Part shown: one piece after another, positions 46,639 to 54,965 of the stretch | Position numbering within the stretch: the stretch's first letter is position 1 | How the letters are laid out: each line of letters opens with the position of its first letter | Assembly: GCF_003932855.1 (NCBI RefSeq) | Contig: NZ_RQYZ01000001.1 | Span: forward strand, 62,001 to 126,000 | DNA from: Tessaracoccus sp. OH4464_COT-324 | GTDB lineage: Bacteria > Actinomycetota > Actinomycetes > Propionibacteriales > Propionibacteriaceae | Direction of reading: 5' to 3' | DNA: 64,000 nucleotides | The notes under the pieces: model-generated | Database searches by the model: none | Told to the model about the DNA's origin: nothing | The model's input: only the letters and a program-made list of their open reading frames with translations | Made by a program: the position numbers and the translations under genes

Positions 46639-47268
46639 GTGGCACTAATAGAGGTTCTTGCCTGGGTGGCGGCCGCGACCGCTGTCGGAACGGCGCTTCC
46701 GCAGCTTTGGCGCATTGTGCGACTGCGGACCAGCTCCGGGGTCTCGCTGATCATGTGGCAGTTGGGGGCGGCGGGTGCGTTGGGCTGGTCGTGGCATGGC
46801 TACTACACAGGGCAGGCGGTGATCGCCTGGCCGAACCTGCTCCTGGCTGTGGCGCAGGCAGGCATCCTCTGGGCGATTCGCCTGGACCGCGGGACGAGCC
46901 AGCTTCGGCTCTGGGCACCGTCGCTGCTTCTGGCGGCCTCCCTGAGCATGATTGACGTCTGGCTGGGCCCGGTGGTTTTCGGCAGCGTCGTGATGCTTGC
47001 GCCGTGTCTAGGGCTTGCCGCCCAGTTGAAAGCGATCCTGTCGCCGCGAGACATCGAGGGGGTCTCTTCGGGGTCGCTGGCTGTGGGCGTCCTGGCCAAC
47101 GGGCTGTGGCTGGTTTACGGCATAGCGAACGTCGAGTGGGCCGTGCGAGTGGCGGCAACGACTCAGCTTGCGCTGACCGTGGCGACGCTGACGGCCTGGG
47201 CCGCGCGAATCAAACGCATGGTAAACGACAGGCGGACGTCCCCGCCTGCCTCGCCTCGCTTGGCCTAG
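46639..47268 (+). CDS. PQ-loop repeat (SWEET-like) membrane protein
   Basis: A 209-residue, seven-helix-like membrane protein with two PQ-loop-type repeats. The first has the genuine motif ALPQLWRIVRLRTSSGVS. The second reads AAQLKAILSPRDIEGVSSGS, with Ala replacing the Pro of the PQ pair. PQ-loop proteins include sugar SWEET transporters and lysosomal/amino-acid exporters; the substrate here is unknown. Start is GTG at 46639 with GAGAGGAG nearby. It is followed by proA, 9 nt later. Confidence 0.7.
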   Translation: MALIEVLAWVAAATAVGTALPQLWRIVRLRTSSGVSLIMWQLGAAGALGWSWHGYYTGQAVIAWPNLLLAVAQAGILWAIRLDRGTSQLRLWAPSLLLAASLSMIDVWLGPVVFGSVVMLAPCLGLAAQLKAILSPRDIEGVSSGSLAVGVLANGLWLVYGIANVEWAVRVAATTQLALTVATLTAWAARIKRMVNDRRTSPPASPRLA

Positions 47269-47271
47269 GCT
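47266..47271 (+). promoter_or_regulatory. -10 box (TAGGCT) for proA, leaderless layout
   Basis: TAGGCT ends 6 nt before ATG 47278. It overlaps the stop codon of the PQ-loop gene, so proA can be transcribed on its own. Confidence 0.5.
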
Positions 47272-47277
47272 TTGAGC

Positions 47278-48513
47278 ATGGATTTCCTGGAACAAGCCCG
47301 GGCCGCGCGATCCGCCAGCTTTGACTTGGCCTGCCTCAACCGAGGCTGCAAGGATGAGGCATTGCACGCCATGGCAGACGCACTGCTTGCCGCGTCGGGT
47401 GACGTGCTCGCCGCCAATACCGCCGACGTGGCGCGGGCTAGGGAGTATTCGCCTGCCATGATTGACCGGCTCCGGCTCGATGAGGGCCGGGTCCGAGGGA
47501 TGGCCCAAGGTCTGCGCGATCTGGCGCAGCTGCCGGATCCAGTGGGCGACGTGGTTCGAGGGTGGCTGCTGCCAAACGGGGTGACTATCCGCCAGGTCCG
47601 GGTGCCGCTGGGTGTGCTCGGAATCATCTACGAGGCCCGGCCGAACGTGACAGCCGATGCGGCGGGCATCGCGCTCAAGTCGGGCAACGCGGTCTTGCTG
47701 CGGGGTTCGAGCTCGGCGATTGACTCGAACCGGGCCATCGTGGCGGCGCTGCGGAGGGGGCTCGACCGCCAGGGAATCGTTCCCGACGCGGTGCAACTCG
47801 TTGAGGGCGGGCGAGAGGTGACGGCCGAGATGATGACAGCGCGCGGTCTCGTCGACGTGCTCATCCCGAGGGGCGGGGCCGGACTGATCAACGCGGTGGT
47901 GGCGGGGGCCAGCGTGCCGGTGATCGAGACTGGAACCGGCAACTGTCACCTCTACGTCGACGAGCACGCCGACCAGGAGGTTGCGCTCGACATCCTGCTG
48001 AACGCGAAGACTCAACGGCCGAGCGTGTGCAATGCGGTGGAAACGCTGCTGGTGCACTCGCGCATAGCGGACGAGTTTGTGCCGCGTGCGCTGGAGGCGC
48101 TGGCGGAGGCGGGAGTGCGGGTACACGGTGGCGACGACGTGGCGCGCTACAGCTCGTCCGTCATCGCGGCGGGCCCCGACGAGTTCGCGGCAGAATACCT
48201 ATCGCTCGACATCGCCGTACGGGTGGTCGCAGATCTGGAGGCCGCCGTCGCGCACATTCGGCAGTACACAACCGGACATTCGGAGACGATCGTCAGCGAG
48301 AACCGCAAGTCGATCTCCCGGTTCGTCTCCGCGGTGGATGCTGCCGCGGTGTTGGTGAATGCCTCTAGCCGCTTTGTGGACGGCGGCGAGTTTGGCTTCG
48401 GAGCTGAGATCGGCATCTCGACCCAAAAACTGCACGCTCGCGGGCCGATGGCCTTGCCGGAGATGACCTCAACCAAGTTCATCGTGGAAGGATCGGGGCA
48501 GATCCGCGGCTGA
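47278..48513 (+). CDS. proA: gamma-glutamyl phosphate reductase
   Basis: A 411-residue ProA of the aldehyde-dehydrogenase-like fold. Motifs: [40 protein letters not shown] (both given in part) and the catalytic-cysteine segment [20 protein letters not shown]. The C-terminal [20 protein letters not shown] is the family signature. It reduces gamma-glutamyl phosphate in proline synthesis. ATG at 47278 is chosen over a TTG 6 nt upstream because of the -10 spacing. Confidence 0.95.
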   Translation: MDFLEQARAARSASFDLACLNRGCKDEALHAMADALLAASGDVLAANTADVARAREYSPAMIDRLRLDEGRVRGMAQGLRDLAQLPDPVGDVVRGWLLPNGVTIRQVRVPLGVLGIIYEARPNVTADAAGIALKSGNAVLLRGSSSAIDSNRAIVAALRRGLDRQGIVPDAVQLVEGGREVTAEMMTARGLVDVLIPRGGAGLINAVVAGASVPVIETGTGNCHLYVDEHADQEVALDILLNAKTQRPSVCNAVETLLVHSRIADEFVPRALEALAEAGVRVHGGDDVARYSSSVIAAGPDEFAAEYLSLDIAVRVVADLEAAVAHIRQYTTGHSETIVSENRKSISRFVSAVDAAAVLVNASSRFVDGGEFGFGAEIGISTQKLHARGPMALPEMTSTKFIVEGSGQIRG

Positions 48514-48518
48514 TTCGG

Positions 48519-48524
48519 TATGGT
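48519..48524 (+). promoter_or_regulatory. -10 box (TATGGT) for the small membrane protein/nadD
   Basis: TATGGT ends 7 nt before the ATG at 48532, immediately after the proA stop. It would start a leaderless transcript covering the small ORF, nadD, rsfS and the phosphatase gene. Confidence 0.5.
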
Positions 48525-48531
48525 AGCCGTC

Positions 48532-48669
48532 ATGATGTCTGTCTTGCTTGAAGCTGCGATACACGGGGGCCTGCCTCCGGTCATCATGGGTGTGTTCACG
48601 CTGCTGTGTCTGCTGGGCGCGCTCGGCTGGGTGATCGGCATGGGCTCTGGACGGCCGAACTCCAGGTGA
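48532..48669 (+). CDS. 45-residue predicted membrane protein
   Basis: A small open frame, [16 protein letters not shown], then a single membrane helix [20 protein letters not shown], then [10 protein letters not shown]. Three things suggest it is real: a leaderless-type promoter precisely in front, a stop that overlaps the nadD GTG by 4 nt (GTGA), and clear membrane-helix composition. It may be translated to couple nadD. No family was recognised. Confidence 0.6.
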   Translation: MMSVLLEAAIHGGLPPVIMGVFTLLCLLGALGWVIGMGSGRPNSR

Positions 48670-49322
48670 CTCAAACCGGTTTGGGAGTCGCAGCCGCGGG
48701 TCGCGCGCGTCGATATCGGCTGGGTGTGATGGGCGGGACCTTCGATCCGATCCACCACGGCCACTTGGTCGCTGCGTCGGAGGTGCAGGCCGAGTTTGGT
48801 CTGGACGAGGTGGTGTTCGTGCCCACCGGGGTTCCGTGGCAGAAATCAGACCGCAGGGTGACCGATGCGGAGGACCGTTACTTGATGACGGTGGTGGCTA
48901 CCGCATCGAATCCGCGGTTCTCCGTCTCGCGGGTGGATATCGATCGGCCCGGCAACACCTACACGGTGGATACTTTGAAGGATCTCCGGGCGCAACGTGG
49001 CGACGATGTGGATTATTTCTTTATTACTGGGGCCGATGTGCTCCGCCAGATTCTCACATGGCGGGGAGCCGACGAGTTGTTCGATCTCGCGCACTTCGTG
49101 GGGGTGACTCGTCCCGGGGTGCCGCTGACGGCGGCGGATCTCGATCATCTTCCGGCCGGGGCTGTCGATCTCCTGGAAGTGCCCGCGCTCGCCATTTCCT
49201 CCACAGCTTGCCGCCAACGTAGGATGAAAGGCCTGCCGATTTGGTACCTGGTGCCCGACGGCGTCGTGCAGTACATCGCGAAACGCGGCCTGTACCCGAG
49301 CCCAAAGACTGGAGATGAGTAA
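48666..49322 (+). CDS. nadD: nicotinate-nucleotide adenylyltransferase
   Basis: A 218-residue NadD that makes NaAD from NaMN and ATP in NAD synthesis. The nucleotidyltransferase motif is [18 protein letters not shown] and the C-terminal ISSTACRQR matches ISSTxxR. The GTG at 48666 overlaps the stop of the small upstream frame and is preferred over the earlier start at 48606, which lies inside that frame. nadD-rsfS-phosphatase is the same order as in mycobacteria. Confidence 0.93.
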   Translation: MTQTGLGVAAAGRARRYRLGVMGGTFDPIHHGHLVAASEVQAEFGLDEVVFVPTGVPWQKSDRRVTDAEDRYLMTVVATASNPRFSVSRVDIDRPGNTYTVDTLKDLRAQRGDDVDYFFITGADVLRQILTWRGADELFDLAHFVGVTRPGVPLTAADLDHLPAGAVDLLEVPALAISSTACRQRRMKGLPIWYLVPDGVVQYIAKRGLYPSPKTGDE

Positions 49323-49679
49323 GTGAGCGCTGCCGGAGAATCCCTTGAACTCACCCGCATTGCTGCTGCGGCTGCGGATGAGAAGAAGGGGGAGAACATC
49401 GTCGCATTCGATGTGAGCGAGCATCTGAACATCACGGACGTCTTTCTGATTGTTTCTGCCAGCAACGAGCGGCAGGTGGGGGCCCTGGTTGACGCCATCG
49501 AGGAGGCGCTGCTGAAGGCTGGCCACAGGCCGACTCGTCGTGAGGGCGACAGGGAGAACCGCTGGGTGCTGTTGGACTACGTGGATGTCGTTGTGCATGT
49601 GCAGCACGACGAGGATCGGGTGCTGTACAACCTGGAGCGGCTCTGGAAAGACTGCCCGCCGATCGAGCTCGGCCTGTGA
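49323..49679 (+). CDS. rsfS: ribosome silencing factor RsfS
   Basis: A 118-residue RsfS/Iojap protein. The core has DVSEHLNITDVFLIVSASNERQ (given in part), HRPTRREGDRENRWVLLDYVDVVVHV and VLYNLERLW. RsfS binds L14 on the 50S subunit and blocks subunit joining during starvation. GTG start at 49323, directly after the nadD stop. The 3' end overlaps the phosphatase start by 4 nt. Confidence 0.94.
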   Translation: MSAAGESLELTRIAAAAADEKKGENIVAFDVSEHLNITDVFLIVSASNERQVGALVDAIEEALLKAGHRPTRREGDRENRWVLLDYVDVVVHVQHDEDRVLYNLERLWKDCPPIELGL

Positions 49680-50263
49680 GGATCACGCTCCTGCGTCACG
49701 GGGAGACCGACTGGAATCGTCAGCGCCGGATACAGGGTCAGGCGGACGTCGAACTGAGCGATCTGGGCAGGCGGCAGGCTCGGCAGGTGGCAGAACGTTG
49801 GAAGGGTGCTCCGTTTGAGGCCATTTATTCCTCGCCCCTGAAGCGGGCGGCGGAAACCGCAAGCATTGTGCGTGCGGATCGCGGTATCGACATTAGCTTC
49901 GACGATCGGCTCAAGGAAATCAATTGCGGCTCCTGGGCGGGGCTCACCTTCGCGGAGGTTGCCGAGCGGGACCCGCAGCAGGCCAAGCGGTACGCTGCTG
50001 GCCTTGACTTCCGACGTTCGGCGACGGGCGAGACGAGCGCGGAGGTGGCGGCACGCTCGGCGGCGGCGCTGACGGAGATTGCACGGCAGCATTCGGGCGA
50101 CGTGCTGGTGGTGACCCACGGTTACCTGATGCAGCTGGCCATTTCGCAGTTGATCGGAATACCCGGGTTCGGGTCGTCGCTCAAGACTCCGGGTAATGTG
50201 CAGCACGCACTTCTCCGGTTCAATGGTCGCTGGCTGTTAGAGGGCTACGGCTTGGGAGGGTGA
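49676..50263 (+). CDS. histidine phosphatase (phosphoglycerate-mutase-like), possibly GpgP-type
   Basis: A 195-residue histidine phosphatase. The catalytic motif LLRHGETDWN has the phospho-accepting His, with IYSSPLKRAAETA as the Arg motif and VTHGYLMQLAI as the second His. In mycobacteria the gene after rsfS encodes a glucosyl-3-phosphoglycerate phosphatase (GpgP), so this may be the same, but the substrate cannot be read from sequence. GTG at 49676 overlaps the rsfS stop. Confidence 0.8.
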   Translation: MRITLLRHGETDWNRQRRIQGQADVELSDLGRRQARQVAERWKGAPFEAIYSSPLKRAAETASIVRADRGIDISFDDRLKEINCGSWAGLTFAEVAERDPQQAKRYAAGLDFRRSATGETSAEVAARSAAALTEIARQHSGDVLVVTHGYLMQLAISQLIGIPGFGSSLKTPGNVQHALLRFNGRWLLEGYGLGG

Positions 50264-50337
50264 AACCGGCGTCCGTCGCGCGGCGGGGGGCGGATTCGTG
50301 AGAGAGTAGGATAAACGGCTCTAAGGAGGAATCAGCG

Positions 50338-52011
50338 GTGAAGCTGAGGCTTGGTACGCGGGGAACCGACCTCGCGATGGCTCGAACAAATCAAGTTGCG
50401 GAGGACCTGCGTGCACTGGGGCACGAGGTTGAAGTGGTCCCGGTCACGACCTCCCAGCCCGACACGAACCACATGCGCGATGGCCTGTCTTTTCAGGGTC
50501 AGTTCGCCACCGAGCTGCGTCAGGCGCTGCGCGACGGGCTGGTGGACGCCGTGGTCCACTCAACCAAGGACCTGCCGATCGGGGAGCAGCGGCAGTCGGA
50601 CCTGGTGATTGCGGCGGTGCCGAAACGCGACGACTGGCGTGATGCTCTCATCTCGCGTGGGCACCTTCCGCTGGCTGCGCTGCCGGCCAAGGCTCGCGTT
50701 GGCGTCACCTCGCTTCGGCGAATCGCCCAGTTGCGCAGATTGCGGCCGGATCTGACCTTCATCGACCTGGGCGGGACCATGGAGGAACGAATCGCGCGGG
50801 TGCAGCCGGGAGACTTGGACGCGGTGGTGCTGTCAGCGTCGGCTCTGCAGCGTACCGGGAAGATCGACATGGTTGCTGAGTTCCTGCCCATCTTGCCTGC
50901 GCCGGGGCAGGGGGCCAAATCGATCGAATGCCGGGCAGGGGATCATGAGGTAATTGCGGCGGTCGGTCAGATTGAGGATCTTGAGACTCGCATCTGCGTG
51001 GCTGCCGAACGGGACCTCATGTTCCGGATCGGGGCCGACTACCGGATGCCTTTGGGCGCTTTGGCGTCCAGGCGGGGCATCCTGAACCTCAAGGCCTGCG
51101 CGGTCAGCATCGATGCCGAGAAGTACATCCAGTTGGAGATCGGTATGCCCACGAGCCTGCTGCACGCAAAGCGGGTTGGCACCCGGATGGCGGAGGCATT
51201 CCTGGAACGCGACGTGATGTCCTTCCTATCCCCCAAGGCGTTCGAGGGCGTTGAGTTCACCAGCGAACACGACGATGAAACCGGGACCCTCAACGAGCTG
51301 GGGCCGGATGCGCCGAGACTGTTGCTGCCTCGTCAGGAGGGCAGGCTGTCGCGTTCGTTCCGTGACAGCGGGGTGAGCGTCGATACGGCTCCTTTGCAGA
51401 TCGCCGAGTTGTTGCCGGAGGCCGAGAACTTGTTGGAGGCGGCTGACTGGGTGCTGTTCCCGTCCGCGCACACCATCTGGGCCGTGCGCGAGCGCGGCTG
51501 GCGGGTTCCTAAGGGCATGAAGATCGCCGCGATGGGATCGACCACGCGGCAGCTGCTTGAGGATCGGGGGCGGACGGTCACCCTGTCGCCGGAGGGCACA
51601 GCCAGTTCTCGGCGGCTTATCGAGATGTTCCCCGAGGGCAACGAGAGGGTCGTCATCCCCTGCTCCGACGATCTGAGCAGCCGCCTGGAGGACGGGCTCA
51701 GCGCCAAGGGATACCAGGTTGTGCGCATGCCGATCTACCGGATGGTGGACGTTGATCAGGTGGTGGGCTGGGTTGCTCGGGCCTGGGAATCGGGTTCCTA
51801 CGACGGAGTGTTGCTCACCACGCCTTCGGTTGCCCGCGCCTTCGTCAAGCTGCTGCCGAAGCGGCCCGACGTGGCGATCCTGGCTTGGGACGAGGACACC
51901 GCTGAAGTGCTCCGTGGGGAGGGTTTCGTCGTGAGCGTGGCCCCCTCGAAGGACGAGCGCGGTGTGACGGTGCTCACCGAGGCGCTGCGCGAAGCCAAAC
52001 AGCGCCGTTGA
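50338..52011 (+). CDS. HemC-HemD fusion; HemC part lacks the dipyrromethane-cofactor cysteine
   Basis: A 557-residue fusion. About 1-300 is a hydroxymethylbilane-synthase (HemC) fold: MKLRLGTRGTDLA, VVHSTKDLP with the catalytic Asp78, VGVTSLRR and PGQGAKSIECR. However, the cofactor-attaching Cys (E. coli Cys242, in LEGGCQVPIG) aligns to Tyr235 in GADYRMPLG, the substrate-binding Arg of LRGN is Gly145, and the active-site GGKGLF is changed to SFQGQF. About 325-557 is HemD-like (VLFPSAHTIWAV, AAMGSTTRQLLEDRG, VLLTTPSVARAFV). Together the normal enzymes turn porphobilinogen into uroporphyrinogen III. Here catalysis is in doubt. GTG start with AAGGAGG. Confidence 0.85.
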   Translation: MKLRLGTRGTDLAMARTNQVAEDLRALGHEVEVVPVTTSQPDTNHMRDGLSFQGQFATELRQALRDGLVDAVVHSTKDLPIGEQRQSDLVIAAVPKRDDWRDALISRGHLPLAALPAKARVGVTSLRRIAQLRRLRPDLTFIDLGGTMEERIARVQPGDLDAVVLSASALQRTGKIDMVAEFLPILPAPGQGAKSIECRAGDHEVIAAVGQIEDLETRICVAAERDLMFRIGADYRMPLGALASRRGILNLKACAVSIDAEKYIQLEIGMPTSLLHAKRVGTRMAEAFLERDVMSFLSPKAFEGVEFTSEHDDETGTLNELGPDAPRLLLPRQEGRLSRSFRDSGVSVDTAPLQIAELLPEAENLLEAADWVLFPSAHTIWAVRERGWRVPKGMKIAAMGSTTRQLLEDRGRTVTLSPEGTASSRRLIEMFPEGNERVVIPCSDDLSSRLEDGLSAKGYQVVRMPIYRMVDVDQVVGWVARAWESGSYDGVLLTTPSVARAFVKLLPKRPDVAILAWDEDTAEVLRGEGFVVSVAPSKDERGVTVLTEALREAKQRR

Positions 52012-52020
52012 TATTCGTGG

Positions 52021-52059
52021 ACCAGGTGGCCCCTTCCGGTAAGGAAGGGGCCACCTGGT
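52021..52059 (+). terminator. 17-bp perfect hairpin after hemCD
   Basis: The 17 bases from 52021 to 52037 are exactly complementary to 52043-52059, with a GGTAA loop. There is no T-run. A smaller inverted repeat GAGTA-GCTG-TACTC (52080-52093), followed by AATTATT, is just downstream. Confidence 0.75.
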
Positions 52060-52178
52060 GTCTGGTGACTAGTGCCCATGAGTAGCTGTACTCAATTATT
52101 GCCCTGGCGGCACTAGAAAGGCTCTTGCTGCGCACCTCATCCGATAACTTGCTTGTGCCGATGAGTTTAAGGAGAGTA

Positions 52179-53063
52179 ATGAGTCAGCATAACTGGCCGA
52201 GTAACGTACCCGGTATTCCAGGCGGATCGCCAGCACCGTCAGGTTGGGGCGCGCCGGGCGCCGGTGGTGCGAGTTTCGAGCAGCAGTTTCAAACCCATCC
52301 GATTGGTTATGGGTCGGGTGGCCTGGGAGCACCGTCCTATGGCCCTCCACTCAAAACTAAGGCTCCGCTGTGGTGGACCGTGCTTGTCGTGGTGCTATCG
52401 GGGACGCTGCTGACGTTGATTTCGATTTATGCCTTTCGCGAGGGAGAGGCCAAGGAAAGCTCGGCAAGCCCCGAAGTATCCTCGTCGGCTCCGGAAACTC
52501 CGTCTCCCAGCCCGAAACCGGTGCCTGGCCCGGAGCTGACGCCCGATCTTGACCCAACTCCAAGAATCAAGGTACATGACACGATGCTTCAGCTGCCGCC
52601 ATACCTGGACATTACCTTGGCTGACGGCTGGGAACTGGACAAATACAGAGACGGCACCGCAGAACTCAAAAATCTCAGCACTAAAATGGCGGCTTGGCTG
52701 ACGGTTATCCCTTCCCCAGAGGGAGAGACCAGCGACTCCATCTGTTATAAGTTGGTGACGACGGAGACGGAGAAACTTGGCCCTGAAATCGTCGTTGGTA
52801 TATCCGAGCCGAGGCCCTCCACTCGACTTCTCTCCAGGGGCGAGTCCCTGTGTGGTTTCGAGCGCATAACACTATCTGGTGATATGGATCAAGCTGCCTC
52901 TAAGCATCTGGCGATGATCTGGTCCTATTTCCCGCCGGAGAAGAAGCATGGCGTGGTCCTGGTTCTCGAAACGCCCTCCGAGGAGAAGATGTCGCCCGAT
53001 CGTCAGGAAGCTGTGCATAAGTTGCTGAGCATGTTCGACGAGGCTGTCCAGGAGCTTCCCTGA
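52179..53063 (+). CDS. membrane-anchored protein with Pro/Gly-rich tail
   Basis: A 294-residue protein. The cytoplasmic N-terminus (MSQHNWPSNVPGIPGG, then Gly/Pro/Gln-rich) is followed by one membrane helix (WWTVLVVVLSGTLLTLISIYA at about 66-86), a Ser/Pro linker and an outside domain of about 150 residues with two Cys (SICYKL, ESLCGF). No family was recognised. The N-terminus resembles those of the zinc peptidase at 34040 and the protein at 59945. AAGGAG lies 4 nt before the ATG at 52179; an earlier in-frame start at 52125 was rejected for that reason. Confidence 0.75.
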   Translation: MSQHNWPSNVPGIPGGSPAPSGWGAPGAGGASFEQQFQTHPIGYGSGGLGAPSYGPPLKTKAPLWWTVLVVVLSGTLLTLISIYAFREGEAKESSASPEVSSSAPETPSPSPKPVPGPELTPDLDPTPRIKVHDTMLQLPPYLDITLADGWELDKYRDGTAELKNLSTKMAAWLTVIPSPEGETSDSICYKLVTTETEKLGPEIVVGISEPRPSTRLLSRGESLCGFERITLSGDMDQAASKHLAMIWSYFPPEKKHGVVLVLETPSEEKMSPDRQEAVHKLLSMFDEAVQELP

Positions 53064-53108
53064 AACTCGTCTGGTCGGTCGGCCTGGCCCACCATGGTTG
53101 GGCCAGGC

Positions 53109-53114
53109 TAGGCT
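53109..53114 (+). promoter_or_regulatory. -10 box (TAGGCT) for the multi-span membrane protein gene
   Basis: TAGGCT ends 6 nt before ATG 53121, with no ribosome binding site, so a leaderless transcript is likely. Confidence 0.5.
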
Positions 53115-53120
53115 TGGAAC

Positions 53121-53936
53121 ATGGGTTTCGTGGAGGAGATGCGCTGGACCTTCACACCGCCCTTCGGCTGGCTGCAAGGCGTGGCGTTCAACCTGACCCT
53201 GGCGGCTGCCTACTTGGTGGTGTGGCCCTTGGCGTTTGATGAGCGTTACGACGTCGTGCTGCTTTTTACCGTATATTTCGCCACTTTTATAATGGCTGAT
53301 GTTACCACCACGAACATCTTTGGACATGATTTCTCGCGCACGCAACGCAGACTGGATGCTGGCGAAGGGTTCATGGGGATTCTATTCCAGAAGAACCTGA
53401 TTCAGCTGATGGTGGTTATTCTGCCTATGTTTGTCATCACTGGTTTGGTTACCTGGTGGTGGGCAGGCGTTGATGAGTTGGTTTTGGCTCTTCCTGGCAT
53501 TCTGTATCCAATGCTGCTTTGGCTGGGGGTGGGCAACCTGGTTAGCGTGGCTTTTCCTGTGCTGCCCGCGCCGGTCAAGTGGCGGCTGCATAATTGGCGG
53601 GCTGGGATGTGGCGAATGCATCTACCGGTGCTGCTGGCCTACGGGATTCCCTACGGTCTCTACTTCGGAGCTGCATACACTGACCTGCCAGGGAACTTGA
53701 ATGCGTTGATCAGGTTTCTAGGGGATGAGCCAGAAAAATGGCAGAGTGGGATGATCTTGTTGGTAGCCTCGGTGCTGTTCTACGCCTTTTTCACTTCGTC
53801 TGCGTTGGTTGTGTTCGCTCGTTGCGGGCTATTGCTTCATGGTCAGGCCCAGTTTTTGGCCAGCGCACCGATGCCTGAGTCGGAGCGCGCCCTGCTCGCT
53901 GCGCGAATTGCACCCGGTGATGCGGACGTGGATTAG
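53121..53936 (+). CDS. multi-span membrane protein of unknown function
   Basis: A 271-residue protein with about six or seven hydrophobic helices (for example NLTLAAAYLVVWPLAF, LIQLMVVILPMFVITGLVTW and MILLVASVLFYAFFTSSALVV). The layout recalls the membrane part of ABC-2-type exporters, but there is no ATPase beside it and no recognised motif. Codons ending in T or A (TTT, GTT, ATT) are clearly commoner than in the neighbours, which may mean later acquisition. Start at ATG 53121. Confidence 0.7.
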   Translation: MGFVEEMRWTFTPPFGWLQGVAFNLTLAAAYLVVWPLAFDERYDVVLLFTVYFATFIMADVTTTNIFGHDFSRTQRRLDAGEGFMGILFQKNLIQLMVVILPMFVITGLVTWWWAGVDELVLALPGILYPMLLWLGVGNLVSVAFPVLPAPVKWRLHNWRAGMWRMHLPVLLAYGIPYGLYFGAAYTDLPGNLNALIRFLGDEPEKWQSGMILLVASVLFYAFFTSSALVVFARCGLLLHGQAQFLASAPMPESERALLAARIAPGDADVD

Positions 53937-54474
53937 CGCCTCGCAGTGACCGACTCTTGGGGTCATTGCTCTGGGGAGCGGATCATTGACCGGGCCGCAG
54001 ATGCCAGTGGCTGCGCTGCCCAGCCTCAGCTCGGTGAAGACTCCGCCACTGATGCTGTCAGGCTTCCGGCGCCATACTGACCCTGTCTTGGAGGGGGCGC
54101 CAAATCATTCGACTGCACTCGATGCTGTCAAGCGGTGAAGTGAATCCTTGCGTCTGCTCTGGACGTCTGCTCCGTCAGTCCGCTTCGGGGAGCAGGAATG
54201 AGCCGGCGGAGATCACCCCAGTTCATGTGCCTTTCACCGCACAGTGCCGAAGAAACACGGGTACCGGAGTGCCGACGGTCTGGTCATCTTTCGTGGGAAC
54301 CTCAGCCAGCGCGAAGGACTTCAAGGAAGACTCCGCTGATCCGTTCGGGGATGTGGGGGTATCGGCGGCCGCCCAGGGCGGAAATCTAACTGTTGCGCAG
54401 TGGCGAAAATGTCGATGACCAAGCTGGCCTTCTCGGAACGAAGCATAGCCGATTGGGTTCCTCAGCCGGTACGA
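53937..54474. other. 540-bp stretch without a convincing gene
   Basis: There is an open frame at 54122-54418 (98 codons), but its product has no domain-like pattern. Short repeated phrases occur: GATGCTGTCA at about 54052 and 54121, and GAAGACTCCGC at about 54034 and 54328. The stretch reads like decayed coding DNA between the membrane-protein gene and the two minus-strand genes that follow. Nothing can be named. Confidence 0.4.
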
Positions 54475-54750
54475 TCAAAACCAAAGGAAGGGCGCAGGTG
54501 ATCGTTCGGCGACCGAGCGAACATGCTCGTCCACATCAGCTACCTCGACATGAGTGATGACGCTGAAAACAATTCCGCTTTCGTTCAATTCGAACTTGTG
54601 TAACATGGCATTGAATGAGCCAAGACTGCAACAATAGAAGCCTTTGGTGCGTTCTCTGCTTGAGTAGTCTGTCACCTGATCAATGAAGCCTGAGGCTTCC
54701 TCCGGACCCGACACGATCAGATCGAGTGAACGGGTGGTGTCATCACTCAT
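54475..54750 (-). CDS. hypothetical protein, 91 residues
   Basis: A short acidic protein (MSDDTTRSLDLIVSGPEEAS at the start; FLWF at the end), with no membrane helix and no recognised motif. An adjacent Cys pair (YCCSL) is present. Its place before a SUKH-type gene suggests, but does not show, a role in an immunity or toxin locus. The start at ATG 54750 has a weak AAAGG site. It may be a real small gene or a fragment. Confidence 0.45.
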   Translation of the reverse strand: MSDDTTRSLDLIVSGPEEASGFIDQVTDYSSRERTKGFYCCSLGSFNAMLHKFELNESGIVFSVITHVEVADVDEHVRSVAERSPAPFLWF

Positions 54751-54965
54751 TTCAGGATGCCTTTAGGTTGTCCTTCGCGTAGAAAAACCGTATCGACGAT
54801 TAGGAAGACGGCTCCGGCGCCTCGGCGGAGATGGTGCGGCGATGCGGCAGCGGCCACAAGCAAGGCTGGTGTAGAGGAGAAGGCTCTCAGGGCAAGAGCT
54901 GGGTGGTCAGCTACGCTCTGCTCACGACCCCGGGGCGGGGTAGGGCACTACACGAAACGCCGTGA
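54751..54965. other. 215-bp spacer
   Basis: No gene, hairpin or clear promoter was seen. GTGGGTGAAC-type sequence near 55000 belongs to the downstream end of the SUKH gene. Confidence 0.3.

Noticed and set aside
52125-52178. Longer start for the anchored protein at 52179
   Set aside because: The ribosome binding site AAGGAG directly precedes ATG 52179, and the upstream residues do not match the tail pattern of the related proteins.
54122-54418. 98-codon frame in the region without genes
   Set aside because: No domain-like pattern or promoter; a second overlapping frame is equally open. Reported only as non-coding spacer.
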